Shown: in pieces, positions 1 to 8,709 of the stretch
How positions within the stretch are numbered: position 1 is the first letter of the stretch
How the letters are laid out: every line of letters starts with the position of its first letter
Source of the DNA: Spirochaetota bacterium
Lineage (GTDB): Bacteria; Spirochaetota; UBA4802; UBA5550
NCBI GenBank assembly: GCA_009787025.1
Contig: WRGT01000052.1
Location: 1-33,172 of the forward strand
Length of the DNA: 33,172 nt
Direction of reading: 5' to 3'
Notes under the pieces: generated by a model
The model's database searches: none
Told to the model about the DNA's origin: nothing
Seen by the model: only the letters and a program-made list of their open reading frames with translations
Made by a program: the position numbers and the translations under genes

Positions 1-136
1 TTTCGAAAATAATTTACTGAAAGTGGTTAAGAAAAATTAGATAGAGATGAAAATCTTATCAAAAATTAAAAATTCAACAGTCTCAACAAATATATGTTAG
101 AAGCAATCTCCTTAATGCGCTCGTCATCAAAAAATC

Positions 137-1765
137 TCAAGATTTGTTCCTTTCCATGTCTCTCATTACCCTTCTTAGAGGCTTTCCTACGGAACTTCTC
201 GGCAGCTCTTTGATAAATTCTATATGTGTTGGAACTTTATAAGGCGCAAGTTTTTCTGCGCAGAACTTCTTTGCCTCGTCCTCAGTAAGAGACGCTCCCT
301 CTTTTAATACAATAAATGCTTTAACTGTCTCTCCTCTCTTTTCATCGGGAATACCCACAGTACACACCTCAAGAACCGACGGATGCTGATATAATACTTC
401 ATCTATATCGCGCGGATAAACATTAAAGCCGCTGCAGATAATCATATCCTTTTTTCTATCTACGATAAAAACAAATCCATCCGAATCAATATATCCGATA
501 TCGCCGGTATAGAACCATCCGTCTTTTATTGCAATAGCCGTCTCTTCTTCATTATTCCAATATCCGGGCATAACTTGCGGACCTTTAACGATTATCTCAC
601 CAGCCTCACCTGTCGGCATTTCGGTTTTGCCCTCTTCAATATCAACAATCTTTAGATCAACGTCAGGCCATGGCAATCCAACGCTTCCTATTTTTCGCTT
701 ATGTTTTGTATTGGTAGTTACAATATTTGTAGTCTCAGACGAGCCGTATCCTTCAACTATCCATGAACCGGATTTCTTTTCAAATTCATTAAATGTTTCA
801 ACAGAAAGCGGAGATGAACCGCATAAAACTCCAATAATAGATTTTATCTTTGATTCGGCAAGTTTAGGATGATTATTTAATCCGATTAATAATGCAGGTA
901 CTGCTGTGAGCACAGTCGGTTCATGCTTATTAATAGTTTCTAAGAGAAGATCAAGATCAGGTCTTGGGACAAGAACGATTGTTCCGCCGACAAAATGACA
1001 GGCATTAATTGTCGTATTAAATCCGAATATATGAAAGAGCGGAATCACTGCCACGCATTTTATAAGTTCATAGGGACAGAACTCAAGCATCTGATGACCT
1101 ATCTGATAAGCCATTGAAACAACATTATAATTTGTAAGACAACATCCCTTTGATACTCCCGTAGTCCCTCCCGTATATTGAAGCATGGCAATATCTTCGG
1201 ATAGAACTTCAACATCGGGTTCTTTATCCTCGCCCTTATTTGTAAATTCATTAAAATCAATTACATCCTTGCCTGTCATATCAACAGGGAGAGATGCGAC
1301 TTGTATAGATATTATATTTTTTATAGCTGTGGTCTTTTTATTCTTTATCTCTATGATTTTATCTGCAAACAATGCCATTACTACAATAGTCTCTGCGCTG
1401 CAGTCTTTGAACTGATACTCTATTTCATCGACCGTATAGAGCGGGTTTACCGGTACTGCAATAGCGCCTATTTTAAAGCATCCCTGCAGAGCTAAGATAT
1501 ACTGCGGTATATTTCCGGCAACTAATCCGACTCTGTCCCCTTTTTTAACTCCGCTTGCAAGCAGAGCATTTGCAAACTTTCTGGCTAACATATTGCATGT
1601 TTGATAATTCAACACAATATCATTTATTATTATGTATGGTTTTGCTCCCTTTGTAGCAGCATGACTCAGGAACATATCCCTGACAGGTATTTTTGGATAA
1701 ATATACCCCCTTGGTATGGAATAGTCATAATTTTTAAACCATGAACGATCACCTTCAATTGCCAT
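137..1765 (-). CDS. AMP-dependent long-chain acyl-CoA synthetase/ligase
   Basis: 542 aa ORF with AMP-binding motifs YTGGTTGVSKG, GYGSSETT, YTGDIGYIDSDGFVFIVDRKKDMI and C-terminal PRSSVGKPLRR. Confidence 0.93.
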   Translation of the reverse strand: MAIEGDRSWFKNYDYSIPRGYIYPKIPVRDMFLSHAATKGAKPYIIINDIVLNYQTCNMLARKFANALLASGVKKGDRVGLVAGNIPQYILALQGCFKIGAIAVPVNPLYTVDEIEYQFKDCSAETIVVMALFADKIIEIKNKKTTAIKNIISIQVASLPVDMTGKDVIDFNEFTNKGEDKEPDVEVLSEDIAMLQYTGGTTGVSKGCCLTNYNVVSMAYQIGHQMLEFCPYELIKCVAVIPLFHIFGFNTTINACHFVGGTIVLVPRPDLDLLLETINKHEPTVLTAVPALLIGLNNHPKLAESKIKSIIGVLCGSSPLSVETFNEFEKKSGSWIVEGYGSSETTNIVTTNTKHKRKIGSVGLPWPDVDLKIVDIEEGKTEMPTGEAGEIIVKGPQVMPGYWNNEEETAIAIKDGWFYTGDIGYIDSDGFVFIVDRKKDMIICSGFNVYPRDIDEVLYQHPSVLEVCTVGIPDEKRGETVKAFIVLKEGASLTEDEAKKFCAEKLAPYKVPTHIEFIKELPRSSVGKPLRRVMRDMERNKS

Positions 1766-1836
1766 AACAGTTCCTCCTTTAATATATAATTATAAAAATT
1801 ATTCTAATACTCTAAGATATCTTTATTCCCGCTTGT

Positions 1837-2280
1837 TTAGATTATTTTTTCAAAATCAATGTGCTTATAAAATTTGCTATCTTTGGATATTTTTAATTCA
1901 TCAATATCAAATATTTTCTGTTCCAATTTTTCGTTTATTATTTTCTCAATTTCAAACTTTAATGTTCTTAAATCATTGGTAATAATTTCATACACAATAG
2001 CTAAATCCATTCCAACATAATCGTGTACAACTTTGTTCCGAAAATCTTTTATTTGTTGCCATCCTATCATTGAATATTCAAGTTTTAGATTTTCTGTTAT
2101 TTTTGAAACATTTTCTCCTATATTTGACAATAATGTCAATGAAGCATTCAAATTCATTTGGTCATTTAGTTCAAATAATTCCTCAGCGTCTTTTGTTTCT
2201 TCAGTATATTTCCATATTTTTCCAATATACTCTAAAATATTCAGCAGATACAACAAATCATCTTTTTCATTGAGTGACAT
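1837..2280 (-). CDS. HepT-like (DUF86) ribonuclease toxin
   Basis: 147 aa with RNKVVHDY (RX4HxY-type motif); overlaps the upstream nucleotidyltransferase ORF by 14 bp, the canonical MNT/HEPN order. Confidence 0.8.
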   Translation of the reverse strand: MSLNEKDDLLYLLNILEYIGKIWKYTEETKDAEELFELNDQMNLNASLTLLSNIGENVSKITENLKLEYSMIGWQQIKDFRNKVVHDYVGMDLAIVYEIITNDLRTLKFEIEKIINEKLEQKIFDIDELKISKDSKFYKHIDFEKII

Positions 2281-2557
2281 ATTTCATGTCCTTTTGGGCA
2301 CGATATAAAATGATAGGGTTTGCGTATTTCTTTAACATTATGTCGACTTTTTTTTCAGTTACTTTTTCAAGGTCTTTTTTCAAATTTATTAAGTTTTTAA
2401 CATTGTAATTTTCCAAATCAATATAAAAATCAATATCATTCGCTTGTTCGCCGCGGGCAAATGACCCAAATACGCCAATTTTCTCCAAATTGTGTTTTTT
2501 GAGTAAATTTTCGTCCTTTATTACTTTTTCTAAAGCATCTATTGTTTCAATATTCAT
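2267..2557 (-). CDS. MntA-like minimal nucleotidyltransferase antitoxin
   Basis: 96 aa with GSFARGEQANDIDFYID and downstream KKVDIML acidic residue; adjacent to HepT-like ORF. Confidence 0.82.
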   Translation of the reverse strand: MNIETIDALEKVIKDENLLKKHNLEKIGVFGSFARGEQANDIDFYIDLENYNVKNLINLKKDLEKVTEKKVDIMLKKYANPIILYRAQKDMKYVTQ

Positions 2558-2656
2558 AAGTTCAATTTATACTGGTGTTTTGATTTTATCAAGTGTTTTA
2601 TTCTGCACATTTTAGGTTTCGCAGGGGATTGTTTTGCGGCAGGAAACCGACCGACC

Positions 2657-2684
2657 GTAGAGACAAGGCATGCCTTGTCTCTAC
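2657..2684. repeat. Perfect 28-bp palindrome GTAGAGACAAGGCATGCCTTGTCTCTAC (REP/MITE-like)
   Basis: Sequence equals its own reverse complement over 28 bp. Confidence 0.9.
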
Positions 2685-2687
2685 AAA

Positions 2688-2750
2688 TTTATCCATACAA
2701 ATAATAATTCGCAAATTCAATAAATTTCATGTGAACAAAATCACAAAAAT
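2688..2750. repeat. Intergenic dispersed repeat, copy A
   Basis: TTTATCCATACAAATAATAATTCGCAAATTCAATAAATTTCATGTGAACAAAATCACAAAAAT aligns nearly end to end with 4508-4569. Confidence 0.85.
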
Positions 2751-2881
2751 ATAAATAATAAAACCTGTACATTTGTCAGGTTCAGCGTGGCAAATCCTAA
2801 CCCATCTGCGTCATCTGCGTGCCTAAAAATTATGCTTGCAAATAAATTATAATACTGAGAATAAAATTTTTGAGGACTAAA

Positions 2882-3538
2882 ATGTTACGCAATAACAAAA
2901 TATTACTACTTCTAATCATCCTGCTCGTTAGCGGCAAATTGTCATTCGCAGGAATGAACAGCGACCTCATAGAAGCGGCAAAAAGAGGAGATTTGGATAA
3001 TGTAAAAATCCTTCTTCAAAAAGACGCTCTCCCGAACACAAGAGATGACGACGGATTTTCTCCGCTTTACTATGCAGTTTCAGCCGGGAACGAAGATATT
3101 GTAAAACTCCTGATAAATGCCGGAGCAGATGTTAATATGCGGTATAAAGACGACACAACAGTCTTAATGGAGGCAGCTATCAAAGGATATGGCAATATAG
3201 CTATGAAGATAATTCATGCAGGAGCAAATACCAATGCAAGAGACAGCGATGAAAAAACCGCATTAATATATGCCGTAAAAAACGGCAGAAATGATATTGT
3301 TAAAATGATAGTAAATAAAGGCGTAAATGTTAATGCAAGCGATAATCGCGGCAGAACGCCTCTCATGTATGCTGCCGAATATGGTTACTCCGACCTGATA
3401 AAACTTCTTGTATCAAAAGGCGCCAACATAAAAGCTAAAGATAATGAGGATAAAACAGCTCTGACCCTCGCTAAAGAGAATGAACATGCAGAGGCAGTTA
3501 AACTCATTGAAAAACTTATAAGAAAGAACGAACATTGA
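2882..3538 (+). CDS. Secreted/periplasmic ankyrin-repeat protein
   Basis: Signal peptide MLRNNKILLLLIILLVSGKLSFA followed by several ankyrin repeats (e.g. DDGFSPLYYAVSAGNEDIVKLLINAGADVN). ATG at 2882 preferred over the track's TTG at 2870, which overlaps the SD (TTGAGGACTAAAATG). Confidence 0.9.
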   Translation: MLRNNKILLLLIILLVSGKLSFAGMNSDLIEAAKRGDLDNVKILLQKDALPNTRDDDGFSPLYYAVSAGNEDIVKLLINAGADVNMRYKDDTTVLMEAAIKGYGNIAMKIIHAGANTNARDSDEKTALIYAVKNGRNDIVKMIVNKGVNVNASDNRGRTPLMYAAEYGYSDLIKLLVSKGANIKAKDNEDKTALTLAKENEHAEAVKLIEKLIRKNEH

Positions 3539-3591
3539 TTTAAGCATAAATATCAAACTAAAAATTAAGACATTTATATTAGATTAAAAAA

Positions 3592-4506
3592 TTACTCCTC
3601 AAAAACTCCGTCACTGTTAAAATCCGGTATATGAGATGTATGGCTGTCTAAACCCTGAATCAAAAGATTTTTAAACCCCAAGTTCACGGCATAATCGACT
3701 ACTCTTTTATATTCGTCTCTTCCAAGCGTCCTGTTTAATTCGGGAAAATCTTTGTCCCTGTTCACCGAAAACGGATGATACTGAGACATAAGCGATATAT
3801 GGATTTTACGATCAATCGATTCAAGGAAATCCAGTACCTGAAAAGTGCTTTCAATATGACCGGGGATAACAAGGTGTCTCACAACTATACCCTTTAATGC
3901 AGATCCGTTTGAATCAAGTTTAAGTATGCCTGCCTGATTATACATATTCTTTATACATTCTTTTCCTTCGGTATATAGCCGCGGAGCATGAGAAAAATTT
4001 TTAGCGAGAGAATCGTCTCCATACTTCATATCGGGAAGATATATATCAATGAGTCCCGACAATGATTCAACAGTCTCCGGCGAATCATACCCATGACTGT
4101 TATATATAAACGGAAGATTAAATCCTGCGGCTTTTGCTTTTGTTATTGCTTCCCTTATCTTATCAGCGTATGGTGTTGGAGATACGAGATTAATATTCGA
4201 AGCGCCTGTACTCTTTAAGTAATAGAATATATCTATTAATGAATCTACAGAGACAGTATCAACACCGGTGAGTCCCTTTGATATTCTCCATCTGCTGATT
4301 TGAAAATTCTGGCAGAACCTGCATCTGAGAGTGCATCCCGAAAAAAATATAGTGCCTGAGCCTCTGTTCCCTGTAAAGAAGGGTTCCTCCCCTCTATGTA
4401 ATCCATAGTGAGATACATAGATTTTATTGTCTAAACCGCATCTCCCTGTATGTTCGGACCTGTCTATGCCGCATTTAAAATTGCACAAATTACATTTGTT
4501 ATTCAT
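3592..4506 (-). CDS. PflX-like radical SAM protein (pyruvate formate-lyase activating enzyme family, COG1313-like)
   Basis: CxxxCxxC in GCTLRCRFCQN; extra N-terminal cysteines CNLCNFKC...GRCG; 304 aa. Confidence 0.85.
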   Translation of the reverse strand: MNNKCNLCNFKCGIDRSEHTGRCGLDNKIYVSHYGLHRGEEPFFTGNRGSGTIFFSGCTLRCRFCQNFQISRWRISKGLTGVDTVSVDSLIDIFYYLKSTGASNINLVSPTPYADKIREAITKAKAAGFNLPFIYNSHGYDSPETVESLSGLIDIYLPDMKYGDDSLAKNFSHAPRLYTEGKECIKNMYNQAGILKLDSNGSALKGIVVRHLVIPGHIESTFQVLDFLESIDRKIHISLMSQYHPFSVNRDKDFPELNRTLGRDEYKRVVDYAVNLGFKNLLIQGLDSHTSHIPDFNSDGVFEE

Positions 4507-4507
4507 A

Positions 4508-4569
4508 TTTATTCATACAAATAATAATTCGTTATTCAATAAATTTCGTGTGAACGAAATCAAAAAAAT
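4508..4569. repeat. Intergenic dispersed repeat, copy B, with internal hairpin ATTTCGT-GTGA-ACGAAAT (4543-4560)
   Basis: Direct repeat of 2688-2750 in the same orientation; 7-bp perfect stem. Confidence 0.85.
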
Positions 4570-4577
4570 CCGAACCG

Positions 4578-5894
4578 TCAATTATAAGATTCATTGCCGT
4601 AATTTTCAACAGGCTCGTTCTTTAGCACTCTGAGTTTATTTTTTAATTTCATCAACTGTACAAAAAGATCATGCTCCGCTTCTATCTTAGGCGGATGCAT
4701 AGGACTCTTCCAATAGAAAGAGAGCCACTCCTGATTCCCGTAAAGTCCGGCTCTTTGGGCGAGGTCAAAAAATATTGCCAAATCAAGAACTATGGGAGCT
4801 GCAAGTATTGAGTCACGGCATAAAAAGTTCACCTTAACCTGCATTGGATATCCAAGCCAGCCGAATATATCGACATTATCCCATCCCTCTTTATTATCAC
4901 CTCTTGGCGGATAATAATTTATAGTTACCTTATGGAAAAAATCTCCGTACAGGTCGGGATATAATTCAGGCTGACATATCTGATCAAGTACTGATAGTTT
5001 ACTCACCTCTTTTGACTTAAATGATTCCGGATCGTCAAGCACTTCTCCGTCTCTGTTGCCGAGTATATTGGTTGAAAACCAGCCGTTCATTCCAAGCATT
5101 CTTGCCTTAAATGCCGGCGCAAGAACAGTCTTCATAAATGTTTGGCCTGATTTAAAATCTTTTCCGCCCATTGGAACTTTTTTCTTATCGGCAAGTTCCC
5201 AAAATGCCGGTATATCATTGCACAGGTTCGGCGCTCCGTTTGCATAAGGTATCCCAAGGTCAAGCGCTGTATAGCAGTAAATCATACTCGGCGCAATAGC
5301 AGGATGATTCTCCTTAAGAGCCTTTTCAAAATTTTCTAAAGTATCGTGAACTCCGGGTATAATCTCCTGATAAATTTCAGTACTGGCGCACCATACCATA
5401 ACCATTCTGTTTAGATTTTTTTCCTGTTTAAATTTGGCAATATCATCTTTAAGCAGTTGAACAAGATCCCAATGTGCAGGAGCCTCTTTTACCCATTTAC
5501 CATCTAAATTCTTGACATAATTTCTGTTAAAAACCGCTTTCCAGGGTTTAATTTTAGAAAGCTCATCCTTTACCCTGTCAAGGTCATTCTTGCTTAAAAC
5601 CTCTGCATTGAGCGCAGACTCATAAACCGAATCTTCAAATATATCCCATCCGCCGAACTCAAGGTCATTTAAAGAGGCAAGCGGAACAAAATCCTTTATA
5701 TTTATCTCTTTTATATTATCACCGGAACCTGTCCTGATTTTACCCATCTGTGTCAATGAACCGATCGGTTTACTAAGTCCCTTCCTTATCATCATAGTGC
5801 CGGCAATAAATGTAGTACTCACTGCCCCAAGACCCGGAATTAATACGCCAAGTTTGCCTTCCGGATTCTTAATATTCACTCTATCTGTTCCCAC
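4578..5894 (-). CDS. Inositol-3-phosphate synthase (myo-inositol-1-phosphate synthase family)
   Basis: N-terminal Rossmann GVLIPGLGAVSTTFIAG, and characteristic GGKDFKSGQTFMKT, GWFSTNILGNRDGEVLDDPESFKSKE and CRDSILAAPIVLDLA segments. Confidence 0.93.
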   Translation of the reverse strand: MGTDRVNIKNPEGKLGVLIPGLGAVSTTFIAGTMMIRKGLSKPIGSLTQMGKIRTGSGDNIKEINIKDFVPLASLNDLEFGGWDIFEDSVYESALNAEVLSKNDLDRVKDELSKIKPWKAVFNRNYVKNLDGKWVKEAPAHWDLVQLLKDDIAKFKQEKNLNRMVMVWCASTEIYQEIIPGVHDTLENFEKALKENHPAIAPSMIYCYTALDLGIPYANGAPNLCNDIPAFWELADKKKVPMGGKDFKSGQTFMKTVLAPAFKARMLGMNGWFSTNILGNRDGEVLDDPESFKSKEVSKLSVLDQICQPELYPDLYGDFFHKVTINYYPPRGDNKEGWDNVDIFGWLGYPMQVKVNFLCRDSILAAPIVLDLAIFFDLAQRAGLYGNQEWLSFYWKSPMHPPKIEAEHDLFVQLMKLKNKLRVLKNEPVENYGNESYN

Positions 5895-5938
5895 AACATA
5901 TCTCCTTGAAATTCTTTTAATTTAGCTGTAATTTATAA

Positions 5939-6301
5939 TTATCTCCCAAACCCCTGGTGCATTTTTCGGGTCAATCTCTTTTGATATTCAAGTTCCTGAT
6001 TTGGAGTTAACGACTCCCAGGTATCTTTTTTTCTGGTAAAATTATATTTTTCTCTCTCCTGAAGTCTCTCTTTCTGCCAGTTTTTCATTCTCTCGGATGT
6101 AAGCTCAGTCATGCAATCCTTTGCCAGCTCATCGAGAATTTCTTTAGCTCGCTGTATCTTATCCCTCATCTGCCTGCTAAATGAATCATGGAACCTTGCC
6201 TCTAATTCAAGGATGGTCTGACCTACCTCCATAATCTGCATAGATAGTTGATGGGATAGCTTTTGTTCCATTTCTTGTGAAATTTCCTGCTTTGTTGACA
6301 T
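5939..6301 (-). CDS. Hypothetical protein, predicted alpha-helical/coiled coil
   Basis: ORF rich in E/K/Q/R; probable ATG at 6301 (MSTKQEIS...) because the track start is a TTG inside TTGGAG. Co-directional, ~45 bp upstream of inositol-phosphate synthase. Confidence 0.6.
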   Translation of the reverse strand: MSTKQEISQEMEQKLSHQLSMQIMEVGQTILELEARFHDSFSRQMRDKIQRAKEILDELAKDCMTELTSERMKNWQKERLQEREKYNFTRKKDTWESLTPNQELEYQKRLTRKMHQGFGR

Positions 6302-6712
6302 TTCCTTATTCTCCAAATCTGTTTTTTAAATCCAAACTATAGATTAGTATTATTTATATACTAAAAAAATACCCGATACTAAAAAGACACCCGCCTTGGG
6401 TAAAAATTCAAATAATCCGTATTTGCCCCATGCCATAAATTGAAAAAATACTATATCTTTTAGTTGTTGACATATCATTAAGTTCATTGAAATTTTTTAC
6501 ATATTTTTTTGCAATTACTAATTTTATATTGAAAAATATTCTAATTCATATTCTATTTTTATATCCTGTTTTTTATTACAAGCGGAATTTCTGTAAATTT
6601 TGAAAAACCATATTTCTAAACTAAAAATTTTTTTATAAAAAACAATAGAACTATTTGACATTAAAAACAATTTCCTTATTTTTATAAAAAAATCTTTGGG
6701 AGAAAACAGATA

Positions 6713-8206
6713 ATGAAAAAAATTCTTATTATATTAACCGCAGTTTCTGCATTATTAGTATTATCCTCACCAATTATTAATATTTACGCAGAGACTGCGC
6801 AAATTCAAAGCAGTGATGAAAGTCACAAGGCTGAAGGAATTACAGCAGCAGAAACAGAGCATCATGCGCCGCATATTGATGCTAAAAACTTAAGCCTGCT
6901 ATGGGTTATACCATTCTTAGGGATACTTCTTTCAATAGCCCTGTTCCCGCTGCTTGCTCCGCATATATGGCACCACCATTACGGTAAAATATCACTATTC
7001 TGGTGGCTTGTATTCTTTGGAGCGTTTAGTGTCAATTTTGGTATTTCAACAGGGACATTTTATCTTTTGGAGGTATATCTCCTTGAATTTATTCCGTTCA
7101 TAACCTTACTCCTTGCGCTCTTTACAGTTGCAGGAGGAATCCAGCTTAAAGGAGATTTAGCCGGTTCTCCTAAAATTAATTCTGCCATGATACTAACAGG
7201 GGGAATACTCGCCAGCTTTATGGGAACTACAGGCGCAGCAATGCTGATCATCAGACCAATACTCAAAGCTAACGCATGGAGAAAATACCGAACGCATATA
7301 GTGGTATTTGTTATATTTATAGTAGCAAATATAGGCGGCGGACTAACACCGCTGGGCGACCCTCCCCTGTTCCTCGGATTTTTAAAGGGTGTAGATTTTT
7401 CATGGACAATGAAACACATGCTGGCACCAGTAGCATTTTCAATTGCTATTCTAATGATAATATTCTTTATAATGGATTCATACTATTATAAAAAAGAGGA
7501 GAATAAACCGGTTAAAAAAGCCGATGGAGAAAAATTAAGACTTGTCGGAATACCTAACATGCTTTTAATCCCATGTATAATCGGCGCAGTTATAGTATCA
7601 AGCATCAATATGGGAACAGCATTTACAGTTCACTATGTAGAGATGCCCCTTTCATCATTACTTCAAGTGGCGCTCCTGTTAATTATAACTTTTGTCTCTT
7701 TAAAAATTTCAGACCCGGCAATTCGCGAAGGTAATGATTTTAACTGGGAACCAATAAAGGAAGTAGCAAAACTTTTTGCAACGATCTTTATGACTATGAT
7801 AACTCCAATTGCAATGCTCCGGGCAGGTGTTGACGGACCTATGGGTATGGTAATAAGAGGCGTTGTGAACAGCAGCGGTGAGTTTATCAATTCGCATTTT
7901 TTCTGGGCAGCAGGGATTCTCTCAAGTTTCTTAGACAATGCTCCTACATACCTTGTATTTTTTAATACGGCAGGAGGTAATCCTGTAGATCTTATGGGAG
8001 TTCATGCAGCAACATTGCTTGCTATAAGCGCAGGCGCAGTCTTTATGGGAGCCAATACATATATCGGCAACGCGCCGAATTTTATGACAAAGTCAATTGC
8101 AGAGGAATCCGGAGTGGCTATGCCGAGCTTTTTTGGATACATGTTTAAATATTCAATACCGATTCTTATTCCGTTGTTTATATTAATAACATTTATCTTT
8201 TTCTAA
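6713..8206 (+). CDS. Ion:proton antiporter / citrate-transporter-like membrane protein
   Basis: 497 aa multi-TM ORF with signal-like N-terminus, GTTGAAMLIIRP, NIGGGLTPLGDPPLFLGFLKGV and FLDNAPTY motifs. Confidence 0.82.
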   Translation: MKKILIILTAVSALLVLSSPIINIYAETAQIQSSDESHKAEGITAAETEHHAPHIDAKNLSLLWVIPFLGILLSIALFPLLAPHIWHHHYGKISLFWWLVFFGAFSVNFGISTGTFYLLEVYLLEFIPFITLLLALFTVAGGIQLKGDLAGSPKINSAMILTGGILASFMGTTGAAMLIIRPILKANAWRKYRTHIVVFVIFIVANIGGGLTPLGDPPLFLGFLKGVDFSWTMKHMLAPVAFSIAILMIIFFIMDSYYYKKEENKPVKKADGEKLRLVGIPNMLLIPCIIGAVIVSSINMGTAFTVHYVEMPLSSLLQVALLLIITFVSLKISDPAIREGNDFNWEPIKEVAKLFATIFMTMITPIAMLRAGVDGPMGMVIRGVVNSSGEFINSHFFWAAGILSSFLDNAPTYLVFFNTAGGNPVDLMGVHAATLLAISAGAVFMGANTYIGNAPNFMTKSIAEESGVAMPSFFGYMFKYSIPILIPLFILITFIFF

Positions 8207-8216
8207 AAGAGGCAGG

Positions 8217-8234
8217 GCTGCTAAAGTAAGCAGC
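8217..8234 (+). terminator. Possible hairpin GCTGCT-AAAGTA-AGCAGC followed by ATTTTA
   Basis: 6-bp perfect stem shortly after the antiporter stop codon; weak T tract. Confidence 0.4.
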
Positions 8235-8235
8235 A

Positions 8236-8292
8236 TTTTACGTCATTGCATTGATACTTTAGATTACGGATCAACTCCGCAATGACGTAAAA
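8236..8292. repeat. Inverted repeat TTTTACGTCATTGC ... GCAATGACGTAAAA
   Basis: 14-bp perfect arms at 8236-8249 and 8279-8292 in the intergenic region between convergent genes. Confidence 0.85.
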
Positions 8293-8388
8293 AACATGCA
8301 GAGATTGAAAAAAAATGAAAACCGATATTAAAATCTTAAGCAGTGTTGAAATTTTCATGTAGAAAATTTTTATTCACTTATACAAAAA

Positions 8389-8709
8389 TTAGTTCATGCT
8401 CATAACTATAAGACCAATAACCGATAATACTCCTGAAAATATTGGAGTTAACCTCATTTTATCCGTCTTTCTTTTTAATCGTGTCATATTAAAAAGAATA
8501 CCGCTAATACTCAAAATTATTAGAAAAACAAAAAGCGCATAAATTGCATTTGTTGTCCAACCGCTTCCGCTTTTACCGACTGTTCGAATAGAACTGGGAT
8601 TGCTCACTGAAATAATTATAAAAATCACAGCAAGAATTATCCACGATATAATACTAATCCCGCTTATTATATTCATAATTGTATCTGGTCCAATTCTTCT
8701 ATTTTTCAT
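8389..8709 (-). CDS. Small multi-pass membrane protein, hypothetical
   Basis: About 106 aa with three hydrophobic segments; ATG at 8709 (MKNRRIGP) preceded by TTGGAGTGTCTT, so the track's TTG start is likely the SD region. Confidence 0.6.
   Translation of the reverse strand: MKNRRIGPDTIMNIISGISIISWIILAVIFIIISVSNPSSIRTVGKSGSGWTTNAIYALFVFLIILSISGILFNMTRLKRKTDKMRLTPIFSGVLSVIGLIVMSMN

Noticed and set aside
627-872. Plus-strand ORF inside the acyl-CoA synthetase gene
   Set aside because: Entirely antisense to a strongly supported CDS; no recognisable motif. The same applies to 1185-1415 and 1301-1495.
6320-6712. AT-rich ~390-bp interval upstream of the antiporter as a possible riboswitch or sRNA
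   Set aside because: TTGACA-like hexamers present (near 6470 and 6655) but without well-spaced -10 boxes, and I found no convincing conserved secondary structure by eye.
7060-7938. Minus-strand ORFs (7060-7419, 7663-7938, 7709-7897) opposite the antiporter
   Set aside because: Antisense shadow ORFs of a well-supported membrane protein.
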